64,000 nucleotides of DNA from Leishmania donovani. Taxonomy: Eukaryota; Euglenozoa; Kinetoplastea; Trypanosomatida; Trypanosomatidae. This document shows positions 51,104-61,021 of the stretch, piece by piece. Within the stretch, counting starts at the first letter, position 1. Every line of letters starts with the position of its first letter. The notes beneath the pieces were generated by a model. The model ran no database searches, was not told where the DNA came from, and saw only the letters and a list, made by a program, of their open reading frames with translations. The translations under genes and the position numbers were made by a program. The DNA is taken from positions 549,477-613,476 of the forward strand of contig NC_018253.1 in the NCBI RefSeq assembly GCF_000227135.1, written 5' to 3'.

Positions 51104-51969
51104 TGGAAAAGACGCTCGCGTAAGAAGCCGCAAGGTACCCGTTGCCCCCCGCCTCACATAGCCACGTTCTTTTTGTTTTCCCACGTGTCCTTCTATCACG
51201 AACAGGTCCAAAAGAGATGCATGCACAACCACCGTTCACCTACCTCTGTTGCACTGCCGCTATGTCAAGCAACCAGGCCGACGAGCACCGTTTGGTGTCC
51301 TTCAGACCATCGTAATGCCACCGCGTGCAGCGCAGGCAAGAACCGGGTTTACACTCTCAGCACCACCGCAACGCAGCTAAAGCAGGAAAACAAGAGGCGG
51401 ATGCGTGTTTTTGTTGAATCGCCGACACAATTCGCAGCGAGCTCGTACAAACGTGGTCATGACCGCATGCCTCTTTGGTAAAGCGCCAGCCCAGGCCTGC
51501 CCGCCGGCACCGAGTATCCGCAGTCGCTCCCGAGGGCAGGCCGCGGGGTATTGGCTTTTTTTCCCGGTTGGGCGCTTGGCCCCGATAAAACGCCCAGGCG
51601 GGCGGCGCCAGCGAGGCAACATGCAAACCACCGCCCCCCCCCCCCGGGGGAACAGACGCGACCCGAAAGCGGCTCCGCGCAAAAAGCCAAAAAAGCCGAC
51701 CAGCGCAAGCAGAAAGGCACAGTCGCCGGGAAACGAACACCACGCCAGGAGAACCCCCCGGCCAGACGCCCGGCAAACAAAACAAGGCCGCACGATCGAC
51801 CCTGCCCAGGAGACCCCACGAAAAGCTACACACCGCAACGCAAAACCACGGACAAAACCCCAAGTCCGAAAACAAAAAAACCAACGAAACCAGCGAAAAA
51901 GACGACGACATTACGGTAACTTCCGCCTCCAATGAACGAGGACAGCCCAGATAAGCGAAAACCCCCTTT
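51104..51969. other. Start of the strand-skew-reversed block, no gene
   Basis: From about 51.2 kb the + strand becomes A/C-rich, the complement of the T/G-rich composition of other spacers. It includes a C/G run near 51.64 kb and an A-rich part at 51.85-51.91 kb. Frames on the minus strand are Gly/Arg/Phe-rich without domains. Confidence 0.5.
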
Positions 51970-52565
51970 CGGCCAATCCGGAGAACTCAGCCGCCTCTTT
52001 CACAGCAAAGCATCTGCAAACCGTCAACAAAAACGCGGCCTCCGCAAGAATGCGCACCCGCCGCTGAGCGCACCCCTTCAATGAAACCGCAAACGAACCC
52101 TGTAATGCGGCAACCCTCTCCCTACAACATTCAACAGGCCGTAAAGCCTTTCAACGGCCACACAACTTCTTAAACGAACGCCCATTCCTTTCCCCTACGT
52201 GCCCATACACTCGCCACACATGCGACCTGGGTTCCGCCCCCCCACCCCTCCCCCCCGAGGGCAGTGGCCGCTCGCCGAAAGGCCCGAACAGCCCACCCAT
52301 TCCCGGACCCCGCCCTAAACACGGCCAACCAAGCCGAAACGCCCCCCACCCCAACGACGGCGAAAGCACGCCCCGCTACGCCAAAAGCCGCCCAGAGATT
52401 GGCCGCCGGCATCCGTGCCACTGCATCGCACCGACCCCCCCACGTCCTAGGCACCCTGGCCCTGTCACCACCAGGGGGTGGTTCGGCAGTGGCTGGGATA
52501 GGGAGGGGGGGGGAGGAGGCAGCTCGGCTTCCCCACCCACAGTGAGGCCTCTCTCCTCCCCGAGA
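51970..52565 (-). mobile_element. SIDER-related element, minus strand, divergent (copy 3)
   Basis: Read on the minus strand, the segment from about 52540 down to 52390 matches the + strand SIDER interior. It has GAAGCCGAGC, the C-rich run, TCCCTATCCCAGCCACTGCC, CCCCCTGGTGGTGACAGGGC and GGTGCCTAGGACGTGG. The 3' half below 52390 is much diverged and the 5' hallmark is altered (GCCTCACTGTGGGTGGGG before GAAGCCGAGC). The 256 bp at 52453-52708 are repeated after the N gap at 53309-53564. Confidence 0.65.
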
Positions 52566-52708
52566 GGGAGGAAGTAGAATGAGAAGGAAAAACAAAAACA
52601 ACCAAAAAAACAAGAAAAGAGGTTCGTTGGAACAAGAGAGAGGTGAGCGAGATGGCTCAAACAACAGAGAGCCCAACGCGCAGTGGGAACACGCGGACGC
52701 AGAGGACG

Positions 52709-53308
52709 NNNNNNNNNNNNNNNNNNNNNNNNNNNNNNNNNNNNNNNNNNNNNNNNNNNNNNNNNNNNNNNNNNNNNNNNNNNNNNNNNNNNNNNNNNNN
52801 NNNNNNNNNNNNNNNNNNNNNNNNNNNNNNNNNNNNNNNNNNNNNNNNNNNNNNNNNNNNNNNNNNNNNNNNNNNNNNNNNNNNNNNNNNNNNNNNNNNN
52901 NNNNNNNNNNNNNNNNNNNNNNNNNNNNNNNNNNNNNNNNNNNNNNNNNNNNNNNNNNNNNNNNNNNNNNNNNNNNNNNNNNNNNNNNNNNNNNNNNNNN
53001 NNNNNNNNNNNNNNNNNNNNNNNNNNNNNNNNNNNNNNNNNNNNNNNNNNNNNNNNNNNNNNNNNNNNNNNNNNNNNNNNNNNNNNNNNNNNNNNNNNNN
53101 NNNNNNNNNNNNNNNNNNNNNNNNNNNNNNNNNNNNNNNNNNNNNNNNNNNNNNNNNNNNNNNNNNNNNNNNNNNNNNNNNNNNNNNNNNNNNNNNNNNN
53201 NNNNNNNNNNNNNNNNNNNNNNNNNNNNNNNNNNNNNNNNNNNNNNNNNNNNNNNNNNNNNNNNNNNNNNNNNNNNNNNNNNNNNNNNNNNNNNNNNNNN
53301 NNNNNNNN
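52709..53308. other. Assembly gap (600 N)
   Basis: The 256 bases before the gap (52453-52708) recur exactly directly after it (53309-53564), as expected from two contig ends covering the same sequence. Confidence 0.95.
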
Positions 53309-53870
53309 ACCCTGGCCCTGTCACCACCAGGGGGTGGTTCGGCAGTGGCTGGGATAGGGAGGGGGGGGGAGGAGGCAGCTCGGCTTCCCCACCCACAGTG
53401 AGGCCTCTCTCCTCCCCGAGAGGGAGGAAGTAGAATGAGAAGGAAAAACAAAAACAACCAAAAAAACAAGAAAAGAGGTTCGTTGGAACAAGAGAGAGGT
53501 GAGCGAGATGGCTCAAACAACAGAGAGCCCAACGCGCAGTGGGAACACGCGGACGCAGAGGACGGGAGCCCATGCAAGAAAGGCAGGAGCAAAACAAAAC
53601 GGAAGGTCAGAAGAGAGCGAGCAATATAGCGACGAGGAGGAGCGGCAGAGTGAGGAGGAGTCGGGCACGCGCACCCCCACACCCACACACACGCGCATAA
53701 ATCACAAGGGGGAATCACATAATAGTGTGGTGCCCTGGCACGTCTGAGACTTCGCCGCCGGCGCGTCCGCATGCCTCTGCGTGTGCACATGCGCCGGCAA
53801 AAAAAGGGGTCCGGCGGAAGCGAACGCGCACATGTCCGCATATTATAAACCATTTTGCGTTTTGCTCCCA
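53309..53870. other. Repeat of the pre-gap SIDER 5' end, then spacer
   Basis: 53309-53564 duplicates 52453-52708. The rest is A/G/C-rich spacer with a CA tract near 53683-53694 and no gene. Confidence 0.55.
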
Positions 53871-54690
53871 CGTGTCCATTCCTGCGCCACACAACATGCG
53901 CTAAGCTCCGCTCTACCAGGTCCGTCACAGGCACCCAGCGCGGTGCAACACAGCCACAGACACGCATCAAAGCAGTGCCTGCTTTGCCATCGGACCAGGG
54001 ACTCGCCCGCAAACACTAGCGACACACCTGCCCCTCAGGCCGCCGAACAGCCGCTTCGAGTATGCCGGCCGCCACGTGACACATCGCTCGGGGTAGCCCA
54101 GCCTCCCCACCAGTAGGCAGCGAGAGCCGAGTGGGATGCATTGGATTCACGCCAACGCCCTGCCCATCATATGGACGGCGCAAGCGCGCTGACGGTTNNN
54201 NNNNNNNNNNNNNNNNNNNNNNNNNNNNNNNNNNNNNNNNNNNNNNNNNNNNNNNNNNNNNNNNNNNNNNNNNNNNNNNNNNNNNNNNNNNNNNNNCAGG
54301 CACCCAGCGCGGTGCAACACAGCCACAGACACGCATCAAAGCAGTGCCTGCTTTGCCATCGGACCAGGGACTCGCCCGCAAACACTAGCGACACACCTGC
54401 CCCTCAGGCCGCCGAACAGCCGCTTCGAGTATGCCGGCCGCCACGTGACACATCGCTCGGGGTAGCCCAGCCTCCCCACCAGTAGGCAGCGAGAGCCGAG
54501 TGGGATGCATTGGATTCACGCCAACGCCCTGCCCATCATATGGACGGCGCAAGCGCGCTGACGGTTTCAAGTTGCCCCAAAGGCGCGCCATCCAGCCGCC
54601 GACCGCAAACATCAGTAGCGACACATCCCGCCGGCCCCCGGTGCCTAGGGCACCAAACCCCACCACAACCAGCGATGACGCGGCATTGCC
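53871..54690 (-). mobile_element. SIDER-type retroposon, minus strand (copy 4), split by a false duplication
   Basis: On the minus strand the element runs from about 54690 down to 53871. Internal words match the + strand SIDERs with changes (GCGCCGTCCATATGATGGGC against GCGCCATCCATGCGATGGGC). It ends GAGCTTAGCGCATGTTGTG then TGGCGC. 53928-54197 and 54297-54566 are identical (270 bp) on either side of 99 N, so the true element is probably ~450 bp (54297-54690 plus 53871-53927). It is close to the copy at 60053 and forms a second subfamily with it. Confidence 0.75.
54198..54296. other. Assembly gap (99 N)
   Basis: Flanked by an exact 270-bp direct duplication (53928-54197 and 54297-54566). Confidence 0.95.
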
Positions 54691-57600
54691 CAGGTAAGGG
54701 GCCGCGTAGATTCCCCAAAGCTGTTCCCGGACCACCGCGCGGCACCAAAGCCGCAACCGCAGCCACCCCAAACAGCGCCCGACCACCACAACCCGCGCAG
54801 CAGATTTTTTTTTTTTTTGCCCCGCAGCGGCCGTAAAGAAAAGCAACCTTCCCGCGCTGCCCCTGGTCCTCGTCTTTCCGCGGCGCCGCGCGCATCGGCT
54901 CATATGAAAGGGCAAATAAACGAAAAATCAAATTTCGACAGGCCCGCAAGGTCGCAAAAGGAAAGGACAGGGGTTTGCTATAGCTTTTTAATTTCAAAAA
55001 AGGCCGAGGAAGGGCAGCAAACGCCTACTGGAACAAAAGCGAAAGAAAAAAAGGAAAATTTAGTCAAGAAAATTAAAAACCCACAGCAGCACAGCACCGT
55101 CCGGAAAGAAGTCGACATAAACACAGACTACAAAAACACTTGCCATTAGGCTATCCGTAAAACTCGGCCTATTGGCAAGAAATTGGCGGCAGCCAACAAA
55201 CCCCGGGAAGAGGGGCCCGCGCAGCCAAACGCCCGCGCAAGAAAACGCTGCCCCAAAGCTGAAAGGGGGAAAAAGGTTAGTTTTGTCACGCAGACAAAGG
55301 GAAAACGGTGGCCGCCAACTTCTTGCCGAAGAGCATTGGCGCAGCTGCGCCATTACTGAAGTAGTTCCCTTCGCTTTTGAAAACTTGTCTTGGCAACGGG
55401 TTTTTTGTTTTCTCGGTAAACGGGGGTTCGCCCGCCCAGGCGCCTTTTTGCGCGTTTTACAAAACACTAAGGGCACATTACCGGCAACATGAAAATGGGG
55501 ACTTCGCGCATTTCAGCCCTTATTTATCGCAACGAAAGGAATGGCTGACAGAATGTCAAAAACTTGAAAGCGCTGCTGAAAAGGACGAAAACCTTGCAAT
55601 ATCTCCTTGGGATTTTTTTTTCGCTTTTTCAATCAGTTTTGCGTTTGCCTCGTTTATTTGCGTCTTTCCTTGTTCCCTGCAAAGCTTTCATTCCCTCCAT
55701 CACCTTTCCCCTCACACACGATCTAAGTCTACATTCCGCCAACGCCTGCCACAATTATTCGTTGGCACAATCAATAAACGCGAAAGCTTTTCTTGCGGGC
55801 GAAGTTGTTTTCTCTAATCGTAAAAAATCTCTGCCGCACAGCCGCGCGTTGCCCCTCGTGATCTTTACGCCTGTTTCTTAACCGTCTCGTCCGGGACGCC
55901 GCTTTCCCCACCAAGCGTTTTCACGAAAGTAATCTTGGCTTGTTGGCAATTTCGCCGCACCAAGACGGCCAACGGCTTTGAAAAGTTCAGACCCCACGCG
56001 CGCGGGCGTCTGTTTCAATACGCCGGCTTAAAAGAATCCCGCCGGCGGCCTTTTTTCCTGATGCCGTTATGCGTTTTTCTTCTTCGAGGGCCCTCAAAAA
56101 CTTTTCCGCGCCCATCGTTCTTTGCAGAAGGCCAAACTCCTTTTGCAGGGGCTTTTCGGGTTTCATGATATTTGAAAGGGTTCTCTGGGCGTTTGGCGCC
56201 GTGGTGGTCCGGCTTTGTTATTTTTGGCGGCCCGGGCCCGTCGTGCCGGCCCGCCCCGCGAATCGCTTCGCGGCTGCGGGGGCTATGCCGGTCGCCGCGC
56301 GTCGTCCTCGAGGTGGCGAGGCCCAAAGCCGGTGGGCGCCGAGGGCCGGGGGCGAGGGGCTGGCCCACGCGGACGCCCCGACCCCCGCATGGGCGGGGCA
56401 AAGCGTTTTTACCGCCGCAGGTCGCACAAGCGCGGCGCCATGCAGGGCGGGGCGGCCAGCTTTTTTTCTAAACCACCAAGCCGGCCCCTTACGTCGTCAG
56501 CGCTTGGCGCCGTCTCGGCTTTTTTGCGGGTGGCTGGCATAGAAAGGGGGAACGTTGGCTTGCTTTACCCAAGGCGCGGTGTCAGGGCCAGCGGTTCTAC
56601 GGGCTGGTTGTTGTTTCCACCTTTTTTGTGGGGATAGGCGTTAAAAAAAGCTGCGGGAGGCCATGGAGCCACCAGATGTTTAAGAGGTTTTAGGGTTGCG
56701 TGTTCGTTAGGGGCGCTTTGGGGCGTAGGTTTTTGTGCTCAGCTCGAGTGTTGATAGCTATATTTAGGGTTCCAGCTGCCTAGAGCCGCTGCGGTCTTTT
56801 AGACTTGCGAAGGTAGACGCTAGGAGGGAACTTGGACTTTGTGCGTATACCGTGCTTCGGCACAGCTGCGTGTGGCGTTTTGTTGGTGCATTCCCCGTTT
56901 CTCTATTGCGAACTTTTTCATGACCGCGTGTCGGAAAAACTTGCCCTGGAGACTAGTTTGCTTCATGAGTGGGTGTTTGCTCTCTTGTGTTGAAACCCTT
57001 CACGCTGATTCGTGGGGTAATTCAGGTTTGGGGTTTGTTAACTTTGAGGCTTGGGCCGTCTCCTTTTCGGTTTTGCATGGGACGGAGGGATGTGTTTTCA
57101 AAGAGCTTAATCACACCGAGGGCAGTTTTTGTGGTATGAAGACTTATCTTATGGGCAGGACGCATTCTCTTGAGGGTTTCGCCAGCTCAGTCCGCGAGGC
57201 GGTGGGTGGCCGGGGGGGGGGCATTTTTTCAAAAAAGTAGTGGTGGGCTAAAAGCCTTGTGTGGGGGGGGCGTCGGGTATGCGGATCCCGGTCGCGCCGC
57301 ATTGTGCGAAGGAAGCGGAATTTGTTATTGGCGGCTTTCCAAGAAGCGTGAAGCAAACTGAAAAAAAAAGATTTTTTCCGCCTTTCGTTTAGCGTCTTTT
57401 AACAGTTGTGGCGGTCTCGGCGTGGTAGTTGGCGATTCGGTGGCCTTGTGAACTGTGAGTGTGCCGTGGACGTGCATTTTGTTTGGTAGACACGGAGGCC
57501 AGCGCTGTGAGTATTGGTACAGTGCGCCGTACTTGTCCGCTCGAAAAGCCCTTTGGTTGGCAACGTCAGGGGCGAATGACGCTCCCCTGCCACGCTCGTC

Positions 57601-58020
57601 AATATGCGATGTTCTTATGCCGCTGGCATTGAGGCGTCTTGTGATTGCCACTGCTGTGTTGTGGTGCTGCAGTGTTTGCCATCGGAAAAAAGAAAAAGAT
57701 GAACATGCAGAGCGCGCTGATTTTTGCCTGCGCGCAAACCATCAGCGCAAGCGCTACAGAAGAGAGAAATGAAGCGCTGACCCTCGAGAAATTGCAATTA
57801 TCCGTTGAGTCTGAAATCGGAAGTGCCTCGAGAGTTATTTTCCTTCGTACTGCGGCTTCCACCTTCGAGCCGCAGTTTCACATTCCCCACCGCAGGAGAA
57901 GCATCTCTGGCTTTCATTTCCAGCGCCTAGCCAGACTTTTTCCTGCGCTATCACTCCACGTGAGTCTTATTGTCTACGCAACTGATCTTCGGTTTCTCGC
58001 GTTACAGCTTCTATAAGGTG
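54691..58020. other. 3.3-kb region without a supported gene
   Basis: The + strand is A/C-rich to about 55.35 kb, then switches to T/G-rich, the composition of normal spacers here. A GC-rich patch lies at 56.2-56.5 kb. A frame of 105 codons (ATG at 57699, stop at 58016) just before the desaturase is the only weakly protein-like one. No domain, tRNA or rRNA is recognised. Confidence 0.5.
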
Positions 58021-58069
58021 TAATTTTATTTTTATTTTCCTCTGTCAAACAACTCGTTGACTTTTCAAG
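58021..58069 (+). promoter_or_regulatory. Putative spliced-leader acceptor, desaturase copy 1
   Basis: A T/C-rich tract (TTTTATTTTTATTTTCCTCT) then TTTTCAAG; AG at 58068-58069, with an alternative at CATCACAG. This is 59 nt before the ATG at 58129. Confidence 0.5.
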
Positions 58070-58128
58070 TATCTTCTCTGCATCACAGCACACTTGTCGA
58101 GGACATCCGCAAAGACTGAACACACCAA

Positions 58129-59181
58129 ATGGCGACAATGTTTGCGAAGCGCGGCCGCGCCGACTACTACTGGTCTGACACGGAGTATACGCACAGAACG
58201 CGGAACCGTGAGATGCTGAAGGCACATGGAGCAGAGATCAAAAAGCTGTACGGCCCGGACCCGTGGCTTCGGTATCTAATGACACCGTTTGTTCTGCTCC
58301 AGATTTATCTTGGGTACCGTGCGAAGGACATGGGGTGGCCCACTCTTCTTCTCGTCGGATATTTCGTGGGTGGAACAATTACGCACAGCTGTTTCTTGGC
58401 AATTCACGAGGCCACGCATGGCCTCTGCTTCATCACGCCGCTCTACAACGACCTTTACNNNNNNNNNNNNNNNNNNNNNNNNNNNNNNNNNNNNNNNNNN
58501 NNNNNNNNNNNNNNNNNNNNNNNNNNNNNNNNNNNNNNNNNNNNNNNNNNNNNNNNNNNNNNNNNNNNNNNNNNNNNNNNNNNNNNNNNNNNNNNNNNNN
58601 NNNNNNNNNNNNNNNNNNNNNNNNNNNNNNNNNNNNNNNNNNNNNNNNNNNNNNNNNNNNNNNNNNNNNNNNNNNNNNNNNNNNNNNNNNNNNNNNNNNN
58701 NNNNNNNNNNNNNNNNNNNNNNNNNNNNNNNNNNNNNNNNNNNNNNNNNNNNNNNNNNNNNNNNNNNNNNNNNNNNNNNNNNNNNNNNNNNNNNNNNNNN
58801 NNNNNNNNNNNNNNNNNNNNNNNNNNNNNNNNNNNNNNNNNNNNNNNNGGGCAAGAGACATTCTCGTACTACGGCCCGCTGAACTGGCTAATGTGGAATG
58901 TCGGCTATCATGTTGAGCACCACGACTTTCCAAACATTCCATGGACACGAATAGGGAAGCTGAATACTATTGCACCGGAGTTCTACGTTGATCTGCACCG
59001 TACCAAGTCGTGGCCCGGGACTCTGTTCGACTTCCTACTAGACCCGAACGTGAGCCTCTGCAGCCGTGTTGTGCGCGAGCGCGGCTCTGCCGGACGTGAG
59101 AAGCTACTGCCGACATCGACGGGTCGCATGAAGGCGGCGGAGCCACACCAGGGTCCGTGCTTGTGGAAAAAGGACGGCTGA
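58129..59181 (+). CDS. Sphingolipid delta-4 desaturase, copy 1 (with internal N gap)
   Basis: The frame is open from ATG 58129 to the TGA at 59181 across a 390-N gap (58459-58848). It is a membrane di-iron enzyme that introduces the delta-4 double bond into dihydroceramide-type substrates in the ER. The N-terminal lipid-desaturase domain is clear: DYYWSDTEYTHRTRNREML then EIKKLYGPDPW, very close to DEGS1. The first His box HEATH is present, and the third, HVEHHDF, lies after the gap. The second box falls in the gap but is intact in copy 2, whose corresponding segment is 396 nt, so the gap size is slightly off and the gene is probably whole (~352 residues). It differs from copy 2 by an extra MAT at the N-terminus, Asp for Glu in SDTEY, and the C-terminal end KKDG. 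Confidence 0.9.
   Translation: MATMFAKRGRADYYWSDTEYTHRTRNREMLKAHGAEIKKLYGPDPWLRYLMTPFVLLQIYLGYRAKDMGWPTLLLVGYFVGGTITHSCFLAIHEATHGLCFITPLYNDLYXXXXXXXXXXXXXXXXXXXXXXXXXXXXXXXXXXXXXXXXXXXXXXXXXXXXXXXXXXXXXXXXXXXXXXXXXXXXXXXXXXXXXXXXXXXXXXXXXXXXXXXXXXXXXXXXXXXXXXXXXXXXXXXXXXGQETFSYYGPLNWLMWNVGYHVEHHDFPNIPWTRIGKLNTIAPEFYVDLHRTKSWPGTLFDFLLDPNVSLCSRVVRERGSAGREKLLPTSTGRMKAAEPHQGPCLWKKDG
58459..58848. other. Assembly gap (390 N) inside desaturase copy 1
   Basis: Copy 2 has 396 nt (61343-61738) between the same flanking sequences, so the estimate is near the true size. Confidence 0.95.
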
Positions 59182-60052
59182 AGTGATTTGTTTGTCGTTA
59201 ATCTTATATCTTGCTACTCTATAGTATGAGTGCCTAACGATTCACTGTCTTCAGATAGGTGTGCGCGATGATGTAATTTACCTGTTTAAAGCCACGTAGC
59301 TGCGCAACAGTTTTTTTTTCTTCGCGTAGCCCACTGCGTTAGTTTCACCTTTTACCTTTTCAAGCAGCCGAGTTGCAGTTGCTCTGCTGTGCTTATTCGG
59401 TCTGATTTGTAATGAGAGAAAAGGAGTGTGCTTTGGACGAAATTGGAAGGAGCTCTAGGTTATATTAGCTTTTGATTCCTTGGAGCAGTACAACGTCCAT
59501 TGCTTTGTCAGGGGAGAGTATATATTTTTTCTTTTTTGTGATCTTACTTTTGATGGATGTTTTCGAGTTTACTTCTGGTTTCGCGCTTTGACAGCTGAAA
59601 TGTAGTTGGGGGAGAGGAAAGCCGACTCAGTGCTTAAAATAAAGGTATTAGAGCACTAACGAAACCGCCTTGCACACCTCTGATTTTAGCCAAGTGGACG
59701 AGAAAGTCCACAAAGTCGAAAAGAGAAAGGAGCATAGGCTAGAAGTATGTCAAGCATGAAAATTGAAAACAGCTGCTTTGTAATAGGAAAGCAAAGTTTA
59801 TTGACTTGTGCTTCTCATTCGCCTAACTTTTCTTACTCTATGCCCTTTCTTATGCTTTCTCCTGCTACCTTCCTGACTCTCGTCCATCGACACACAAAGA
59901 CACACACACACAAGTTTTTTGGTTAGGTACTTTTTAGGCCGCGCTTAGTCCACTTGGAATATATGAAAAAGAAGAGTAATATTTTTCCGAATCCGCTATT
60001 TTTCTGTGCCTTACAAGAAGTTTTTTTTTTCCATCAAAGTGTCTATTCCTGC
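59182..60052. other. AT-rich 3' spacer of desaturase copy 1
   Basis: T/A-rich sequence with no gene; GATGATG near 59268 resembles a C box, but no matching D box lies at snoRNA distance. Confidence 0.5.
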
Positions 60053-60975
60053 GCCACACAACATGCGCTAAGCTCCGCTCTACCAGGTCCGTCACAGGCA
60101 CCCAGCGCGGTGCAACACAGCCACAGACACGCATCAAAGCAGTGCCTGCTTTGCCATCGGACCAGGGACTCGCCCGCAAACACTAGCGACACACCTGCCC
60201 TTCAGGCCGCCGAACAGCCGCTTCGAGTATGCCGGCCGCCACGTGACACATCGCTCGGGGTAGCCCAGCCTCCCCACCAGTAGGCAGCGAGAGCCGAGTG
60301 GGATGCATTGGATTCACGCCAACGCCCTGCCCATCATATGGACGGCGCAAGCGCGCTGACGGTTTCAAGTTGCCCCAAAGGCGCGCCATCCAGCCNNNNN
60401 NNNNNNNNNNNNNNNNNNNNNNNNNNNNNNNNNNNNNNNNNNNNNNNNNNNNNNNNNNNNNNNNNNNNNNNNNNNNNNNNNNNNNNNNNNNNNNCAGGCA
60501 CCCAGCGCGGTGCAACACAGCCACAGACACGCATCAAAGCAGTGCCTGCTTTGCCATCGGACCAGGGACTCGCCCGCAAACACTAGCGACACACCTGCCC
60601 TTCAGGCCGCCGAACAGCCGCTTCGAGTATGCCGGCCGCCACGTGACACATCGCTCGGGGTAGCCCAGCCTCCCCACCAGTAGGCAGCGAGAGCCGAGTG
60701 GGATGCATTGGATTCACGCCAACGCCCTGCCCATCATATGGACGGCGCAAGCGCGCTGACGGTTTCAAGTTGCCCCAAAGGCGCGCCATCCAGCCGCCGA
60801 CCGCAAACATCAGTAGCGACACATCCCGCCGGCCCCCGATGCCTAGGGCACCAAACCCCACCACAACCAGTGATGACGCAGCATTGCCCAGAATAGGGGC
60901 TATTCGGCTTCGCTAGACACAGAGTGGGAACTGGGACCTGATGCCATGCGCTGAGGTGTACGCTGTTGGGAGGGC
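60053..60975 (-). mobile_element. SIDER-type retroposon, minus strand (copy 5), directly upstream of desaturase copy 2
   Basis: Read on the minus strand, the element starts near 60975 with a recognisable but degenerate Pr77 hallmark (CACCTCAGCGCATGGCATCA, then TCTAGCGAAGCCGAATAGCC). It continues through the family interior and ends near 60053 with GCGCATGTTGTGTGGCGC followed by an A-run. 60095-60395 and 60495-60795 are identical (301 bp) around 99 N, so the real element is ~520 bp. Its 5' end is only ~45 nt from the ATG of desaturase copy 2. Confidence 0.8.
60396..60494. other. Assembly gap (99 N)
   Basis: Flanked by an exact 301-bp direct duplication (60095-60395 and 60495-60795). Confidence 0.95.
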
Positions 60976-61021
60976 ACTTTAACAACTGCCCCTCAAAAAA
61001 AAACCGAGGTAGATTTCGAAA

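Noticed and set aside
56690..56780. TTTAGGG-like words suggesting telomeric repeats
   Set aside because: Only isolated copies are present (TTTTAGGGTT, ATTTAGGGTT); there is no tandem array.
56839..57240. 133-codon frame in T/G-rich spacer
   Set aside because: It has no ATG at its 5' limit, its composition follows the T/G-rich spacer, and no domain is seen.
57699..58016. 105-codon frame ending just before desaturase copy 1
   Set aside because: The N-terminus MNMQSALIFACAQTISAS looks signal-like, but the codons lack the G/C third-position bias of real genes here and the frame runs into the probable 5' UTR of the desaturase. Kept only as a weak possibility.
59267..59400. GATGATG resembling a C/D snoRNA C box
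   Set aside because: The nearest CTGA that could be a D box is about 130 nt away, too far for a C/D snoRNA, and no terminal stem is visible.
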